DNA of 64,000 nt from Lonicera japonica (GCA_021464415.1 CM038467.1:34317226-34381225), one strand, 5' to 3'. Shown: positions 12,793-23,263, counted from the stretch's first letter. Translations and numbers: made by a program. Notes: generated by a model not told the origin, from the letters alone.

Positions 12793-13100
12793 GTGCAAAA
12801 CACATTTTGCACCCATTCTCGAGTACACTGACTTGGTGCAAAACACTTTTTGCACCTCCGCCGTCCAAGTGCAAAACACATTTTGCACCCATTCTCGAGT
12901 ACACTGACTTGGTGCAAAACACTTTTTGCACCTCCGCCGAGCAAGTGCAAAACACATTTTGCACCCATTCTCGAGTACACTGACTTGGTGCAAAACACCT
13001 TTTGCACCTCCGCCGAGTATTCTGTTTTGGTGCAAAAACTGATTTGCACCCAATCCGCATGCACTGTTTTGGTGCAAAAAATGTTTTGCACCATAACTGC
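12793..13100. repeat. 76-bp tandem repeats with palindromes in the LTR U3
   Basis: Repeat starts at 12793, 12869 and 12945 give an exact 76-bp period, followed by diverged half units to about 13100. Each unit has two related halves of about 38 bp, centred on TGCAAAACACATTTTGCA and on TGCAAAACACTTTTTGCA, both inverted repeats of TGCAAAA/TTTTGCA. The array lies directly upstream of the TATA box in the direction of transcription, the place where Tnt1-type elements carry repeated enhancer boxes. Confidence 0.92.
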
Positions 13101-13128
13101 TTGCATTGATTACAAGCCAAACACAACA

Positions 13129-13139
13129 ATCTCCACCTT
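13129..13139 (-). promoter_or_regulatory. polypurine tract (PPT) of the young Copia
   Basis: AAGGTGGAGAT on the minus strand directly adjoins the 3' LTR. It is the expected primer for plus-strand synthesis in plant Copia elements. Confidence 0.85.
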
Positions 13140-13241
13140 GGCGAGTAATCTCAAGCCAACCTCGATTGCTTCACCTCGGGATAAGAACCGTGCATCCCCT
13201 TAGAGATTATCCCGACACCTCCAAGGTCACACCCTCCTCCT

Positions 13242-16200
13242 TCAACATGAAGTGAGATTAAGAAGCTTTAGGCAATGCCTAAACTTCTCCGCGGTTACCG
13301 GTTTTGTGAGCATATCGGCCGCATTCTCATCCGTATTCACCTTTTCTAGGACGACTTCCCCGGAATTAACCCAATCCCGAACTCGGTGATACCGTACATC
13401 AATGTGCTTCGTACGAGCATGATACACTTGATTCTTAGCTAAGAAAAGTGCACTTTGACTATCACACCGTAGCAAAATACTCTCATGCTTCAAGCACAAC
13501 TCGCTCACTAAGCCTTTCAACCATACCGCCTCCTTCGACGCCTCCGTGAGTGCCATGTACTCTGCCTCTGTGGTAGACAAAGCGCTTGTTGCTTGTAACA
13601 TAGATCTCCACGAAACTGGCCCACTTGCCAAAGTGAACACATAACCCGTGGTTGACCTTCTTTTATCAAGGTCCCCCGCATAATCGGAGTCTACGAATCC
13701 CGCAACACTATCAGCCCCATCTTTTCGCTCAAACACTATACCCAAGGACTTGGTACCCTGTAGATATCGAAGAACCCATTTAACCGCATTCCAATGCTCT
13801 TTACCCGGATTCGACATATACCTACTAACCATTCCAATCGCGTGAGCTAGATCCGGCCTTGTACACACCATGGCATACATAAGACAACCAACCGCGCAAG
13901 CATACGGTGTTGTCGACATCTCGGCACACTCATCTAGAGAGGAAGGACATTGCTTTGCGGACAAAGCAAAATGAGGAGCCAACGGAGTAGAAACCGGTTT
14001 CGCACTCGACATATTGAATTTCTCAATGACATGAGAAATATATTTCTTTTGCGAAAGCCACAACTTGCCAACCTTTCTATCTCTCCGAATCTCCATACCA
14101 AGGATCTTTTGTGCGGCCCCAAGATCCTTCATGTCAAATTCCCGGCCCAATTGCACCTTGAGCTCCTTCACCTTTGACATATCTCGACACGCTATAAGCA
14201 TATCATCCACATAAAGCATCAACAAGATAAATGAGCCATCATCAAAGTTCCGAACATAGGCACAATGATCACCATCACACCGACGATAACCAATCCGCAA
14301 CATAAATGAATCAAACCGTAGGTACCATTGCCTTGGCGACTGCTTTAGTCCATACAATGACTTCTTGAGCCGACAAACAAATTTTTCCTTACCTACTTCC
14401 TTGAACCCTTCCGGTTGCGCCATGTAAATCGTCTCCTTCAAATCACCATGAAGAAAAGCCGTTTTTACATCCATTTGCTCAAGCTCCAAATCAAATTGAG
14501 CTACCATAGCAAGCAAAACCCGTATCGAAGTGTGTCTCACAACCGGGGAAAAAATCTCATCATAATCAACCCCTTCCTTTTGAGAAAACCCCTTCGCTAC
14601 TAACCGTGCCTTGAATTTCGGTGCTTCATCTTTGTTGATTGCTTCTTTCTTCCTAAATACCCATTTGGAACCGATAATACTCCGGTCCTTAGGCCTAGGA
14701 ACCAAATCCCAAACGGAATTTACTCGTAAAGCCTCCATCTCCTCTACCATGGCACCCATCCAACTATCCTTGTCTTCGACACTAATGGCTTCCTTATAAC
14801 TAGTTGGATCACCCTCACTTGTAATAAGGGCATAGTTGACCTCGTCTTCCCAACCAAACCTTGAGGGTGGTTTGATTTTCCGTCGTGGTCTATCTCGTGC
14901 TATCGATGGTTCCGGCTCCACCTCACCCGGTCTTTCCTCGGATTCCTCTTCCTCTAGCTCCACCTCAACCGCGTCGTCATTCGGTTGAATTTCATGAGAA
15001 TCATCTCTACTACCGCTTGAAGATGCTCCACCACTTCCGGTAACCGACGGACTTGGAACTAGAATTGGAATCTTGACCGTATTAACCCCACCGTTATCAT
15101 TGATCTCTTGGTATTCTCGTTCCTTAAGCATAGCCCCCTCATCAAATGTCACATCCCGGCTAAACAAAAGCCTTCTCGCTACCGGATCCCAAAGCTTGAA
15201 CCCTTTCACCTCTCCCCCAAAACCGAGAAAGATACACCGGTGAGCCTTCGGGTCATTCTTTGATCTCTCGTCGCTAGGAATATGAGCATATACCGGGCAC
15301 CCGAACACTCTTAACTTAGAGTAGTCCACTTCTCGCCCCGACCATACTTCTTCCGGACATTTTAAACCAAGATTCACATTCGGTGACCTATTGACCAAGT
15401 AAACGGCATGATCAACACAAGCCGCCCAAAATGTTTTCGGCAAGCCGGCATGAATCCTCATACTTCTCGCCCTATCCATAATGGTACGGTTCATTCTCTC
15501 CGCAACTCCATTTTGTTGTGGAGTTTTCTTCACGGTAAAGTGCCTTTTGATGCCGGCATTCTTGCAAAACTTCACGAATTCTCCATCCTTATACTCCCCT
15601 CCGTTGTCACTTCTCAAATACTTTACTTTCCGACCCGTTTGATTTTCCACCATAGCCTTCCACTCCTTGAATTTTCCGAAAACCTCGGATTTTTCCCTCA
15701 AGTAGTAGACCCAAACTCGACGTGAAAAATCATCAACAAAAGTCATAAAATATTTGAAACCGCCCAAAGAAACTACCTCTAAAGGGCCACACACATCGGA
15801 GTGAATATAATCAAGCATACCTCGGCTTTTGTGTTCCGTGGTATCAAATCGAACTCTAGTTTGCTTGCCCAACACACAATACTTGCAGAAATCGAGCTTG
15901 CACCCATGGACCCCCTTCAACAATTTTCGTCGATGAAGTTCCTCCATACCCCGTTGGCTCATGTGGCCAAGCCTCATATGCCATAACAAAAGCTCATCCC
16001 TTTCTGCTTCCGTGGAAACCGCCGCTCCACCAACCACCGTGGTTCCTTTCAACCTATAAAGGTTGTTCGATGACTTTGTGCCGCGCAAAATCACCATTGA
16101 TCCCTTCTTCACCTTCATAGCCCCGTCTTCGGCATGAATCACACACCCTTTTGAGTCGAGCGTGCCTAAGGAGATCAAATTTTTCTTGAGAGCGGGTACG

Positions 16201-17321
16201 TGTCTAACATCACTTAGCGTGCGGGTCACGCCATCCCACATCTTTATTTTCACCGTGCCAATACCAACAACTTTGCATGTAGCATCGTTGCCCATGAAGA
16301 TTTCTCCTCCATTGCATTCCGTGTAGTCAACGAACCAATTACGATTCGGGCACATGTGATAGGAGCATCCGGAATCAAGAATCCACCCATTACTTTGATC
16401 CGCTAAAAAACAAGTAAGAACATCGGTGTTAACCTCTTGGTCCACCTCTTGGGTCGCAACTCCCGCAACCTCCCTTGGCGCGTCCGCCCTCTTACCTTTT
16501 AGCTCCGGGCAATTCTTCTTGATGTGGCCTACCTTGTGACACTTAAAACACTCCCAATTACTTCGATCTCGTGATTGAGACCGACCCGTGCCTCTATTCT
16601 TGGCACCCCGTGACCTTGACCGCCCACTTCGTTCACCACCACCACTCTTGGCAACCAAGCCCTCACTTGATGAAGAACTTGCCCCGCTACCTCCCTTTTT
16701 CATGGCCACGTGCGATTGGAGGTCCTTGACAACCTCATTAAACTTGAGCGTTGTCTTGCCAAATATCAATGTGGTAACAAAGTGATCATAGGAGTCCGGC
16801 AATGAAGCAAGCAACAATAAGGCGCGGTCCTCCTCATCAAATACAACATCAATTCTCTCAAGGTCATGCACTATTGCCTTGAAGACATTGATGTGCTTGT
16901 TCAAATCTTGCCCCTCCTTCATTTCCAACTTGAAAAGTTGCTTCTTGAGGTTCAACTTGTTGGACATAGACTTCCCTATGTACATCTCCTCCATTCTAGT
17001 CCACATATCCTTTGCATTCTTCTCCGACATCAAGTTTCTCAACACTTCGTCGGTCACATGCATCTCTATAGCGGACATAGCTTTCTTATCAATCTCATTC
17101 CATTGGTCTTCAGACATATTTTGCGGCTTTTTCTCAAGTCCAAGCAATGCAACTTGCAAATTCGATTGGACGAGTACCCCCCGCATCCGCCTTTGCCAAA
17201 TACCGAAATTGATAACCTCGTCATAAGGCTTTATCTTAACCTCCATAGTGCTCCCAACACCTACAATGGTAGAAGAACTAGCTTGTGTTGCAACAACTCC
17301 GGTTTGAGTCCCTTCGGCCAT
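13242..17321 (-). CDS. Copia gag-pol polyprotein, intact
   Basis: A single 1359-codon frame from ATG at 17319-17321, 75 bp inside the PBS. Approximate residue positions: gag with UBN2-like region to about 220; CCHC zinc knuckle CFKCHKVGHIKKNC at about 258-272; aspartic protease site LDSG at about 315; GAG-preintegrase HMRLGH at about 452; integrase catalytic D (HSDVCGP, about 508), D (SDNGGEY, about 573) and E (QQNGVAERMN, about 605); reverse transcriptase MDVKTAFLHG (about 950) and YVDD (about 1038); RNase H DSDYAGD (about 1210) and TEAEYMA (about 1255). No internal stop or frameshift, and every catalytic residue I looked for is present. The product copies the element's RNA and integrates it. 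Being complete with near-identical LTRs, it may still be mobile; expression cannot be seen here. Confidence 0.97.
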   Translation of the reverse strand: MAEGTQTGVVATQASSSTIVGVGSTMEVKIKPYDEVINFGIWQRRMRGVLVQSNLQVALLGLEKKPQNMSEDQWNEIDKKAMSAIEMHVTDEVLRNLMSEKNAKDMWTRMEEMYIGKSMSNKLNLKKQLFKLEMKEGQDLNKHINVFKAIVHDLERIDVVFDEEDRALLLLASLPDSYDHFVTTLIFGKTTLKFNEVVKDLQSHVAMKKGGSGASSSSSEGLVAKSGGGERSGRSRSRGAKNRGTGRSQSRDRSNWECFKCHKVGHIKKNCPELKGKRADAPREVAGVATQEVDQEVNTDVLTCFLADQSNGWILDSGCSYHMCPNRNWFVDYTECNGGEIFMGNDATCKVVGIGTVKIKMWDGVTRTLSDVRHVPALKKNLISLGTLDSKGCVIHAEDGAMKVKKGSMVILRGTKSSNNLYRLKGTTVVGGAAVSTEAERDELLLWHMRLGHMSQRGMEELHRRKLLKGVHGCKLDFCKYCVLGKQTRVRFDTTEHKSRGMLDYIHSDVCGPLEVVSLGGFKYFMTFVDDFSRRVWVYYLREKSEVFGKFKEWKAMVENQTGRKVKYLRSDNGGEYKDGEFVKFCKNAGIKRHFTVKKTPQQNGVAERMNRTIMDRARSMRIHAGLPKTFWAACVDHAVYLVNRSPNVNLGLKCPEEVWSGREVDYSKLRVFGCPVYAHIPSDERSKNDPKAHRCIFLGFGGEVKGFKLWDPVARRLLFSRDVTFDEGAMLKEREYQEINDNGGVNTVKIPILVPSPSVTGSGGASSSGSRDDSHEIQPNDDAVEVELEEEESEERPGEVEPEPSIARDRPRRKIKPPSRFGWEDEVNYALITSEGDPTSYKEAISVEDKDSWMGAMVEEMEALRVNSVWDLVPRPKDRSIIGSKWVFRKKEAINKDEAPKFKARLVAKGFSQKEGVDYDEIFSPVVRHTSIRVLLAMVAQFDLELEQMDVKTAFLHGDLKETIYMAQPEGFKEVGKEKFVCRLKKSLYGLKQSPRQWYLRFDSFMLRIGYRRCDGDHCAYVRNFDDGSFILLMLYVDDMLIACRDMSKVKELKVQLGREFDMKDLGAAQKILGMEIRRDRKVGKLWLSQKKYISHVIEKFNMSSAKPVSTPLAPHFALSAKQCPSSLDECAEMSTTPYACAVGCLMYAMVCTRPDLAHAIGMVSRYMSNPGKEHWNAVKWVLRYLQGTKSLGIVFERKDGADSVAGFVDSDYAGDLDKRRSTTGYVFTLASGPVSWRSMLQATSALSTTEAEYMALTEASKEAVWLKGLVSELCLKHESILLRCDSQSALFLAKNQVYHARTKHIDVRYHRVRDWVNSGEVVLEKVNTDENAADMLTKPVTAEKFRHCLKLLNLTSC

Positions 17322-17396
17322 TTATCGAACACTTGGCGCACAAACCTTGCACCCAATAGCCAAACCTTGATACCAAACACTAGGCACCAACCAAAT

Positions 17397-17408
17397 CCTC
17401 TGATACCA
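17397..17408 (-). promoter_or_regulatory. primer binding site for initiator tRNA-Met
   Basis: TGGTATCAGAGG on the minus strand, two bases inside the 5' LTR. It matches the complement of the 3' end of plant initiator tRNA-Met, the usual Copia primer. Confidence 0.93.
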
Positions 17409-17410
17409 CT

Positions 17411-18240
17411 TGTTGTGAACGTGGGAACAATAACCAAGTCCCAAATTCACCAATAAACCCGAGAAATCCCTTTCGGTAATTTCTACGAACACTTGGCGGG
17501 CGGAAACCGTCAAGCAATAGGATCTTAGTTCAAACCAAGTATGACCAACACAAGCTCAAGCAAATATAGATGGAAGATAAATAGCAATGACAAACAAGAG
17601 CAAAACAAAGCAAGAAAGAACACACCGTATTTTGTGGAACCCTTTGGGTCTTCCACCAAGAGGGAGCAACTTTTATTGATAACCAAGAACTTACAAGAAT
17701 TCTCTCACAATAATCCTTACTCTAGATCAATGGAACAAACCTCCAAAGATCACCTCTTACCTTAGCTAAACCCTAGCTAAGCACAAGTCTTTCTCTCTTT
17801 CACTCTCACAAAGCAACTCTCTTGCAAGCCTACTACAAAATAGAAATAAGCCTTTCTATTTATACCAAGTGAAAAAACAAGACAATTTCCTTTTACCCGC
17901 CCAGGTGCAAAACACATTTTGCACCCATTCTCGAGTACACTGACTTGGTGCAAAACACTTTTTGCACCTCCGCCGTCCAAGTGCAAAACACATTTTGCAC
18001 CCATTCTCGAGTACACTGACTTGGTGCAAAACACTTTTTGCACCTCCGCCGAGCAAGTGCAAAACACATTTTGCACCCATTCTCGAGTACACTGACTTGG
18101 TGCAAAACACCTTTTGCACCTCCGCCGAGTATTCTGTTTTGGTGCAAAAACTGATTTGCACCCAATCCGCATGCACTGTTTTGGTGCAAAAAATGTTTTG
18201 CACCATACCTGCTTGCATTGATTACAAGCCAAACACAACA
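17411..18240 (-). repeat. 5' LTR of the young Copia element
   Basis: 830 bp, a copy of 12299-13128. The U3 repeats are at 17905-18212 and the TATA box at 17856-17864; this is the copy that would drive transcription of the element. Confidence 0.95.
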
Positions 18241-18934
18241 TTTTTTGCATTTTTTGCGTCTCCTATGGTAAAATATCAAAATTATTAAAACGCTGAGAAG
18301 CGACCTAATTTGTAATTAATTTTATGTTTTAAGAAATGAAAAATAACAATATACTTTAAAAGAAAAATTACCAAACATCATAAAACTTGAGTTACTATAT
18401 AATTATTGTATAATTACTTTATGTAACTTTCGATGAATAGTAGAGTTACAATTGAATTAGTTTTTGTATAGTAATGTTGGTGGTAGTTGATGCATGTCAA
18501 TGTTTAAAAAAGTTAATGAATAGGAAAATTAAAAAAGTTAGTCGATTGTTTGTTGTTGGCTAGAATTATAAAAGGAGATGGCAGTGTAGTTTGTGAGCAT
18601 CGTCTATCATCATCTGTAATGAAAAAATCTTCCTCTCCTTTCTAAAAGACTCTGTGTAACTATTTCCTCTAAGTCCCAAAATTCAGTCTGAGTCCCAAAT
18701 ACATCAATGTAGTGATATAATGTATTATTAACTCATATTCATTAATTAACGTACATATTTTACATTAATACAATTGGGACACAATTTGATTTGCATATAA
18801 ATGACACACATCAAATTGTGTTTAAACTGTATTAACTTATCGTACAACATAGTAATGCATCCAGGACTCAACTTTGGGACTAGATTTCAAAACGCACATT
18901 ACTAAAAAAAATTAAAATGAAATTATATGCATAC
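18241..18934. other. rest of dioxygenase intron 3
   Basis: AT-rich, without coding features. A short inverted pair 'aaattgggacacaatttg / caaattgtgttta' lies at about 18,770-18,825. With the Copia and its duplication removed, intron 3 would run from 18934 to 12233 and be under 1 kb. Confidence 0.6.
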
Positions 18935-19706
18935 CTCAAGTTGATCACCAACATTGACAATGAAAGAATTGGGGATTTCATTAACAATGACCCACTTCCC
19001 ATTGTGTTCAACTTGTAGACCTTCAACCCCATTTTGCATAAGGAGGGTGAGTAGGCCATGATCTGTGTGGGGGTGGTATCCCCATTGCTACTTCAGGATT
19101 TGGACAAGGTGGGTATAGATTCACTGCAAACATTTGTAACACCGAATCCAAATTCAAAGCCTTTTCCATTTGCGTTTCTTCTACTCCTATGTTCTCCATT
19201 ACTCCTTTAATTAACTCCATTGCCACTTCTCTACTTCTTTTGCAATACTCCAACGCTACCTCACTTTAAATCAAAATTATAAAAAATTTGAGTCTATATA
19301 TAGTTTTTTCAATTTATATAACCAGTCCCTAAGGCGGACTACCGGTTGATTTGGTCATGTGGAACATATTACACAATGATGTATTGCTCATACATTAATC
19401 AATATAGAGATTACAGAATCCATTGTTTCTTCACTTCAAGAACAAATTTTGACTACTTTTTCAAAGGCAAAGGAGAGAAACTTCGTATAAGAAGTCAAGA
19501 CGTATCCGGCCCCTAATACGTTCCATCTCATAAAATTAGAATTTTTATCTTTTAATATTCCGCTATCAAAATTATTTTGTTGTTTAACTTCACTTAGTTT
19601 GCATGTTTTAAGCTTTTCAGGTGATCTGATGTAAAACCAAAGAATCATCATCTTCCTTCCATTTTTTTTTTGACAAAACTAACTTGCAATAGCCTAAACA
19701 ATAAGG

Positions 19707-20227
19707 GTGCGTTTGATTGCAAGCATGGAAAGAAAATAAGTTACAGGCAATTGAATTGCTTAGAATTGAGTTGCATGGAAAATGTAGCGCAGTGTATTTG
19801 ATTGCCTTAATTTTCTACCCGGAAAATATTGATTGTATTATGGCATTTTTAATGTAGAAAAAATTATTGGTTTTTTTTTTTACATAATTATATAGTCATG
19901 ATGGATCTTGTTTAATTGATCTTGATTTGTAGATTTTAAATATTAAATTTTTATATTATTTTGAATTTTATATTTTAAGTTATGATATTTTTAATGTAGA
20001 AAATGATAAAAATATTATCTCGTGAATCGTGCCTAAGCATGAAAAACAAAAAATCACCTCCCCCAAAGAAAACATTTTCCTGAATTGCCTTGAAAATATA
20101 CATGTGTGAGTCAAAAGTGGGAATTGAATTGCCTGAAAAAAAAAATGCAAATCAAACACCTTAAGTTGTCAAATCAAGTAAAAAATGCTCATTTTCCATG
20201 AAAAATATTACCGACCAAACACACCAT
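19707..20227. mobile_element. MITE in dioxygenase intron 2
   Basis: A 521-bp block with inverted termini GGGTGCGTTTGATTGC and (reverse complement) GGTGTGTTTGGTCGG. The inside is AT-rich and without coding capacity. It shares long stretches with the truncated copy at 2780-3271. The target duplication is unclear (TAA/ATA-like flanks), so the superfamily is left open. Confidence 0.65.
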
Positions 20228-20944
20228 AATAATCAACTATCGTGTTGTGTGTTCCGGTCTAACCAGAATTTTATTATTCTTGCACAATCGCTTAACCTTG
20301 GGTGTTAATACCACGCAATATATGGTGTATCACTCCCCCTCTCCTTTCCCCAAGCTCAGATCAATATGGCGTATCGCTCATGGACAAAAAAAAAATTACT
20401 TTTAATATTTTTTTTTAAAGTACCCGAGACAGATTAATTTTATAATTACCTGAAACCAAGAGGTTTGTTTGGGAAATGAAACTCTGGATGAGCAATGACC
20501 TTGAGATAATCCCTATAAATAAATATTTTCATTTCATTAGCGTTATGGAAACTGTTGCCACAACTTATTGGGGCCAAAGGGTGTTTCCCTTCAAACTCTT
20601 TCTTTTCTTCCTACTTCAAATTGAAAAACTCATGAGCTGCATCAAACACTCCCTTTGCAAGATTCTCTGGTACTCCACGATTGATCACCTAATTAATTAA
20701 AAATTAATCCCAAATACACAATCATATTAGCTTTATGTGTACTCAAGGAACATACACAGCTGCATGCGCGATATTAATAAATTGAAAAAGAAAATATAAT
20801 TTAAAACAGTAAAAGACAGGTAAGTAAGTAGACCTTTTCAGATTGTGCGTGATAGATGTGCATTTCACTAAGGACTCGTTTGGTTTGAGCTTTAGGAATG
20901 GAATTGATATTCTAGGTGCTAGGAAACCTTTGTCCCAATCCATT

Positions 20945-21497
20945 AATGCTCGTTTGGTTGGAGTTTTATGAATGAAATAGGCAAAAAAAAAAAGATTTTT
21001 TTTTTATTTTTTGGGAAAAAAATAATTTTTTCACTTTCTAGAAAAAAAATATAATCTTTTTTCTTTTTCTGCAAAAACAATATTTTCGTTTTCTGAGAAA
21101 AAATATAAATTTTTTTATTTTTTGGAAAAAATAATATTTTCGTTTTCTGGGAAAAAAATATAGTTTTTTGTTTTGATTTTCTGGAAAAAATTATATTTTC
21201 GTTTTCTGGGAAAAAAATATAGTTTTTTGTTTTTATTTTTTGGAAAAAATAATATTTTTGTTTTCTGGAAAAAAAATATACTTTTTTTCATTTTTTGGAA
21301 AAAAAAGAGCATTCCTCCGAGAGAAAATTCAAGGATTCCTCCCAATTTATAAGGAAATGAAATTTAGCAAAAAATGGAAATTTAGGTTTCGTAGAAATTC
21401 TAAATTCCTATCTAAAACTACAACCAAACAACAAAATCGTAGTAGAAAAGAATTTAAGATTCCAGAAAAGTTTAAAAGCTCGAACCAAATGAGCATT
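20945..21497. mobile_element. MITE-like element carrying an A/T minisatellite
   Basis: The ends AATGCTCGTTTGGTT and (reverse complement) AATGCTCATTTGGTT form an inverted pair. The inside, 20,985-21,310, is a tandem array with a unit of about 58-60 bp built on TTTTCTGGAAAAA alternating with ATATAGTTTTTTG. It lies in intron 1 of the dioxygenase pseudogene. The TGCTCGTTTGGTT terminus resembles that of the element in the SWEET-A intron (31460-32136). Confidence 0.6.
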
Positions 21498-22024
21498 GAG
21501 AGTATCCGTGAATTCCATTAAGAATATATGTGCATTTCACTTAGAGTATTTGTGAATCACACTAATAGTATATATATGTATGCTAATTAAGAGTATCTCT
21601 ATGAATTTCAGTATATATTTTCATTACACGAACATCAACTGCGAATAACAGTGTATATATATATATGTGCGCAAAGGACCGCTGTGGACTCCAAAAATTC
21701 CGACATAACTACGGAATTCTAATGGTAATTTCTAAAATATATATTATTATAATTACAATAACAATAAGCTAGATGCATGATTTCGTAAATGGACATATAT
21801 ACCAAGAAGAAGCCCCACTCTTCACAAGCTTTGCCTAGATCATGGATTACTTTGGACCGTTGATCAGGAGTTCCCATGGTAAGCAAAGCAAAATCAATGG
21901 TGGGGATTGAATCTTCTGGACCTGCATTAACAGAATCCAATCCATTCTGAGTTTTGAAATAAGGATGGGTTGGAGGGAGGAAGCTAAGTTGAGGTTGTTC
22001 AGCTATTAATTTGATGGTTGCCAT

Positions 22025-22952
22025 CTTAATTATAATTATATCTTTGATTAATTATATGCTTATATAGCTTAGGTTAGCAATACTTGGCTTTGGAGTTTTT
22101 GTTTGCTTTTAATTTGGAGTTTGAAGAGGGGCCTCTAAGTAGTGTTGTCAAGTGGTTGACTTGCTCAATTTTAGGTTTTGGAGTATTAGTTAAGTACAAT
22201 TCCTAACTAACATGCAAATGATTTCAATTTGAAAATTAAGAAATATTAGCAAAGAAAAAACAGTAAAATACTAACAACCAACCGAGCCTATTAGTCCAGT
22301 GGTATAAGACTATCACTGAGATAATTTTGGAGTCGACTTGGTACTCTTAAGATAGGCAGCCACACACCACAAGTGGAAACTAGTCGAGGTGCGCAAAAAA
22401 CATAAAATAATACTTAAGTGTTTTTCTTTTACTACAATAACGAAGAATATCCCCACTCCTATCCCACCTCACTCCAAGCTAGTGTAGCTCGAATAAGAGC
22501 ACATTTATCATTAAATTAATCTACTCTCACAACTTTAGGGGAGTAATACTGCGACTTTAACCGCGTGAGTAAATCATTAATTCAATGGTCTTTTACTCTT
22601 TTGCTATAACAAAACCAAGTTAAAGTACTTTCGCAACAGCTTTCTTAATTTTTTCTTTTCCAGTTTTGTTTAAATGTAAGATGCATGAAACTATAATGAC
22701 GAAGTCTTTGCATTGTCACTCTTCACCGTTTTTATCAATTATTTTTATTTAGCCATTTTATAAAAAATTAAACAATAAGTGACCTTATTAATAGTTATAA
22801 ATAATGTTACCTTTCTGCATCAATCACTATAAGATAAGAGTGACAACGCAAAAGGTTTAAGTAATTTTAAAAAATAAAAGTTTAAATAAAAATAATAAGT
22901 GACCTAATTGATAGTTATAAATAATGTTAACCTTTCTATATTAGTCAAGATT
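22025..22952. other. upstream region of the dioxygenase gene
   Basis: Holds the TATATA motif at 22059-22068 close to the start codon and a SINE-like stretch near 22,290-22,410. Two short related blocks, 'agtgacctta/aattaatagttataaataatgtta', occur near 22,775 and 22,900. No other gene seen. Confidence 0.5.
22286..22412 (+). repeat. SINE-like (tRNA-derived) fragment
   Basis: The stretch AGTCCAGTGGTATAAGA resembles the A box of a tRNA promoter. GGAGTCGACTT about 40 bp later resembles a decayed B box, and TCGAGGTGCGCAAAA resembles the conserved 3' region of some plant SINEs. No clear target duplication was found. Confidence 0.4.
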
Positions 22953-23263
22953 GCTCCGTTTGATAACAATATGGAAAATAATAGAAAAATAATTAAGTTT
23001 TGCGAGTTGGAAAATAAGTTGGGCGATGTTGTGTGGCTTTCTTCCATCTCATACTTATTTTTATGAGTAGAAGTATAATCCATTATTCTATATTTTTTGT
23101 GGAATTTTTTTTCTTCCCGGCATCTAAAAAAAAAATTCCATGGAAAAATTAAGCCAAAACTAGGACTATATCTTACCACATCCGTCAACTTATTTTCCAA
23201 CTTCTCACAATAATTAATTAATTTTATTATCTTTTTACATCTTATTATCAAATGGAGTCTAAA
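22953..23263. mobile_element. MITE with about 100-bp inverted arms
   Basis: The left arm starts GCTCCGTTTGATAACAA and the right arm is the complement of GACTCCATTTGATAATAAG. The match continues through 'gttggaaaataagttg' on both sides, so most of the element folds back on itself. No coding capacity. Confidence 0.7.

Larger units (their letters stand above)
12299..13128 (-). repeat. 3' LTR of the young Copia element
   Basis: 830 bp, identical to 17411-18240 apart from position 13096. Reading on the minus strand, U3 comes first and holds the palindromic 76-bp repeat array (12793-13100). A TATAAATAG box follows at 12744-12752, then R/U5. Open frames inside are low-value products of the repeats. 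Confidence 0.95.
12299..18240 (-). mobile_element. complete young Ty1/Copia LTR retrotransposon (Tork/Tnt1-like)
   Basis: A 5942-bp element with 830-bp LTRs at 12299-13128 (3') and 17411-18240 (5'), both TG...CA on the plus strand. Flanking duplication is TTTTT (12294-12298, 18241-18245). The LTRs differ at one site that I can see: A at 13096 versus C at 18208. PBS, PPT and a single intact gag-pol frame are all present. It lies in intron 3 of the dioxygenase pseudogene in the same orientation as that gene. Family placement rests on domain order (integrase before reverse transcriptase) and Tnt1-like motif wording; the lineage name is an inference. Confidence 0.96.
11978..22024 (-). pseudogene. 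2-oxoglutarate/Fe(II)-dependent dioxygenase, four exons, disrupted
   Basis: Plant DOXC-type dioxygenase, a cytosolic oxidase of small molecules; the substrate cannot be told. Exons: 21803-22024 (start MATIKLIAEQ, DIOX_N region with ACEEWGFF), 20450-20688, 18935-19263 and 11978-12232. All junctions are GT/AG, and with one base removed from exon 3 the phases fit a 347-aa protein, normal for the family. Exon 3 holds NLYPPCP and the HxD site; exon 4 holds the second His (VMHRA) and the 2OG-binding RxS (RLS). Two lesions are visible: TAG at 20611-20613 (codon 26 of exon 2), and one extra C at about 19,072-19,076 that turns the expected PPHTDHG into another frame. Intron 3 carries the Copia element; intron 2 carries a MITE. 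A TATATA motif lies at 22059-22068. Sequencing error for either lesion cannot be excluded. Confidence 0.88.

Noticed and set aside
12793..13100. Regularly spaced repeats, possible CRISPR array
   Set aside because: The units are contiguous tandem repeats without unique spacers, inside an LTR of a plant retrotransposon.
12665..13203. Several overlapping open frames with repeated FCTK/KSVY or CFAP peptides (also at 17,777-18,288)
   Set aside because: They are translations of the 76-bp LTR repeats in different frames and recur identically in both LTRs; they are not genes.
13934..17456. Plus-strand and alternate-frame open stretches opposite the Copia polyprotein
   Set aside because: Antisense shadows of the long gag-pol frame without any domain.
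21115..21521. Lys/Phe-rich open frames
   Set aside because: Low-complexity translation of the A/T minisatellite.
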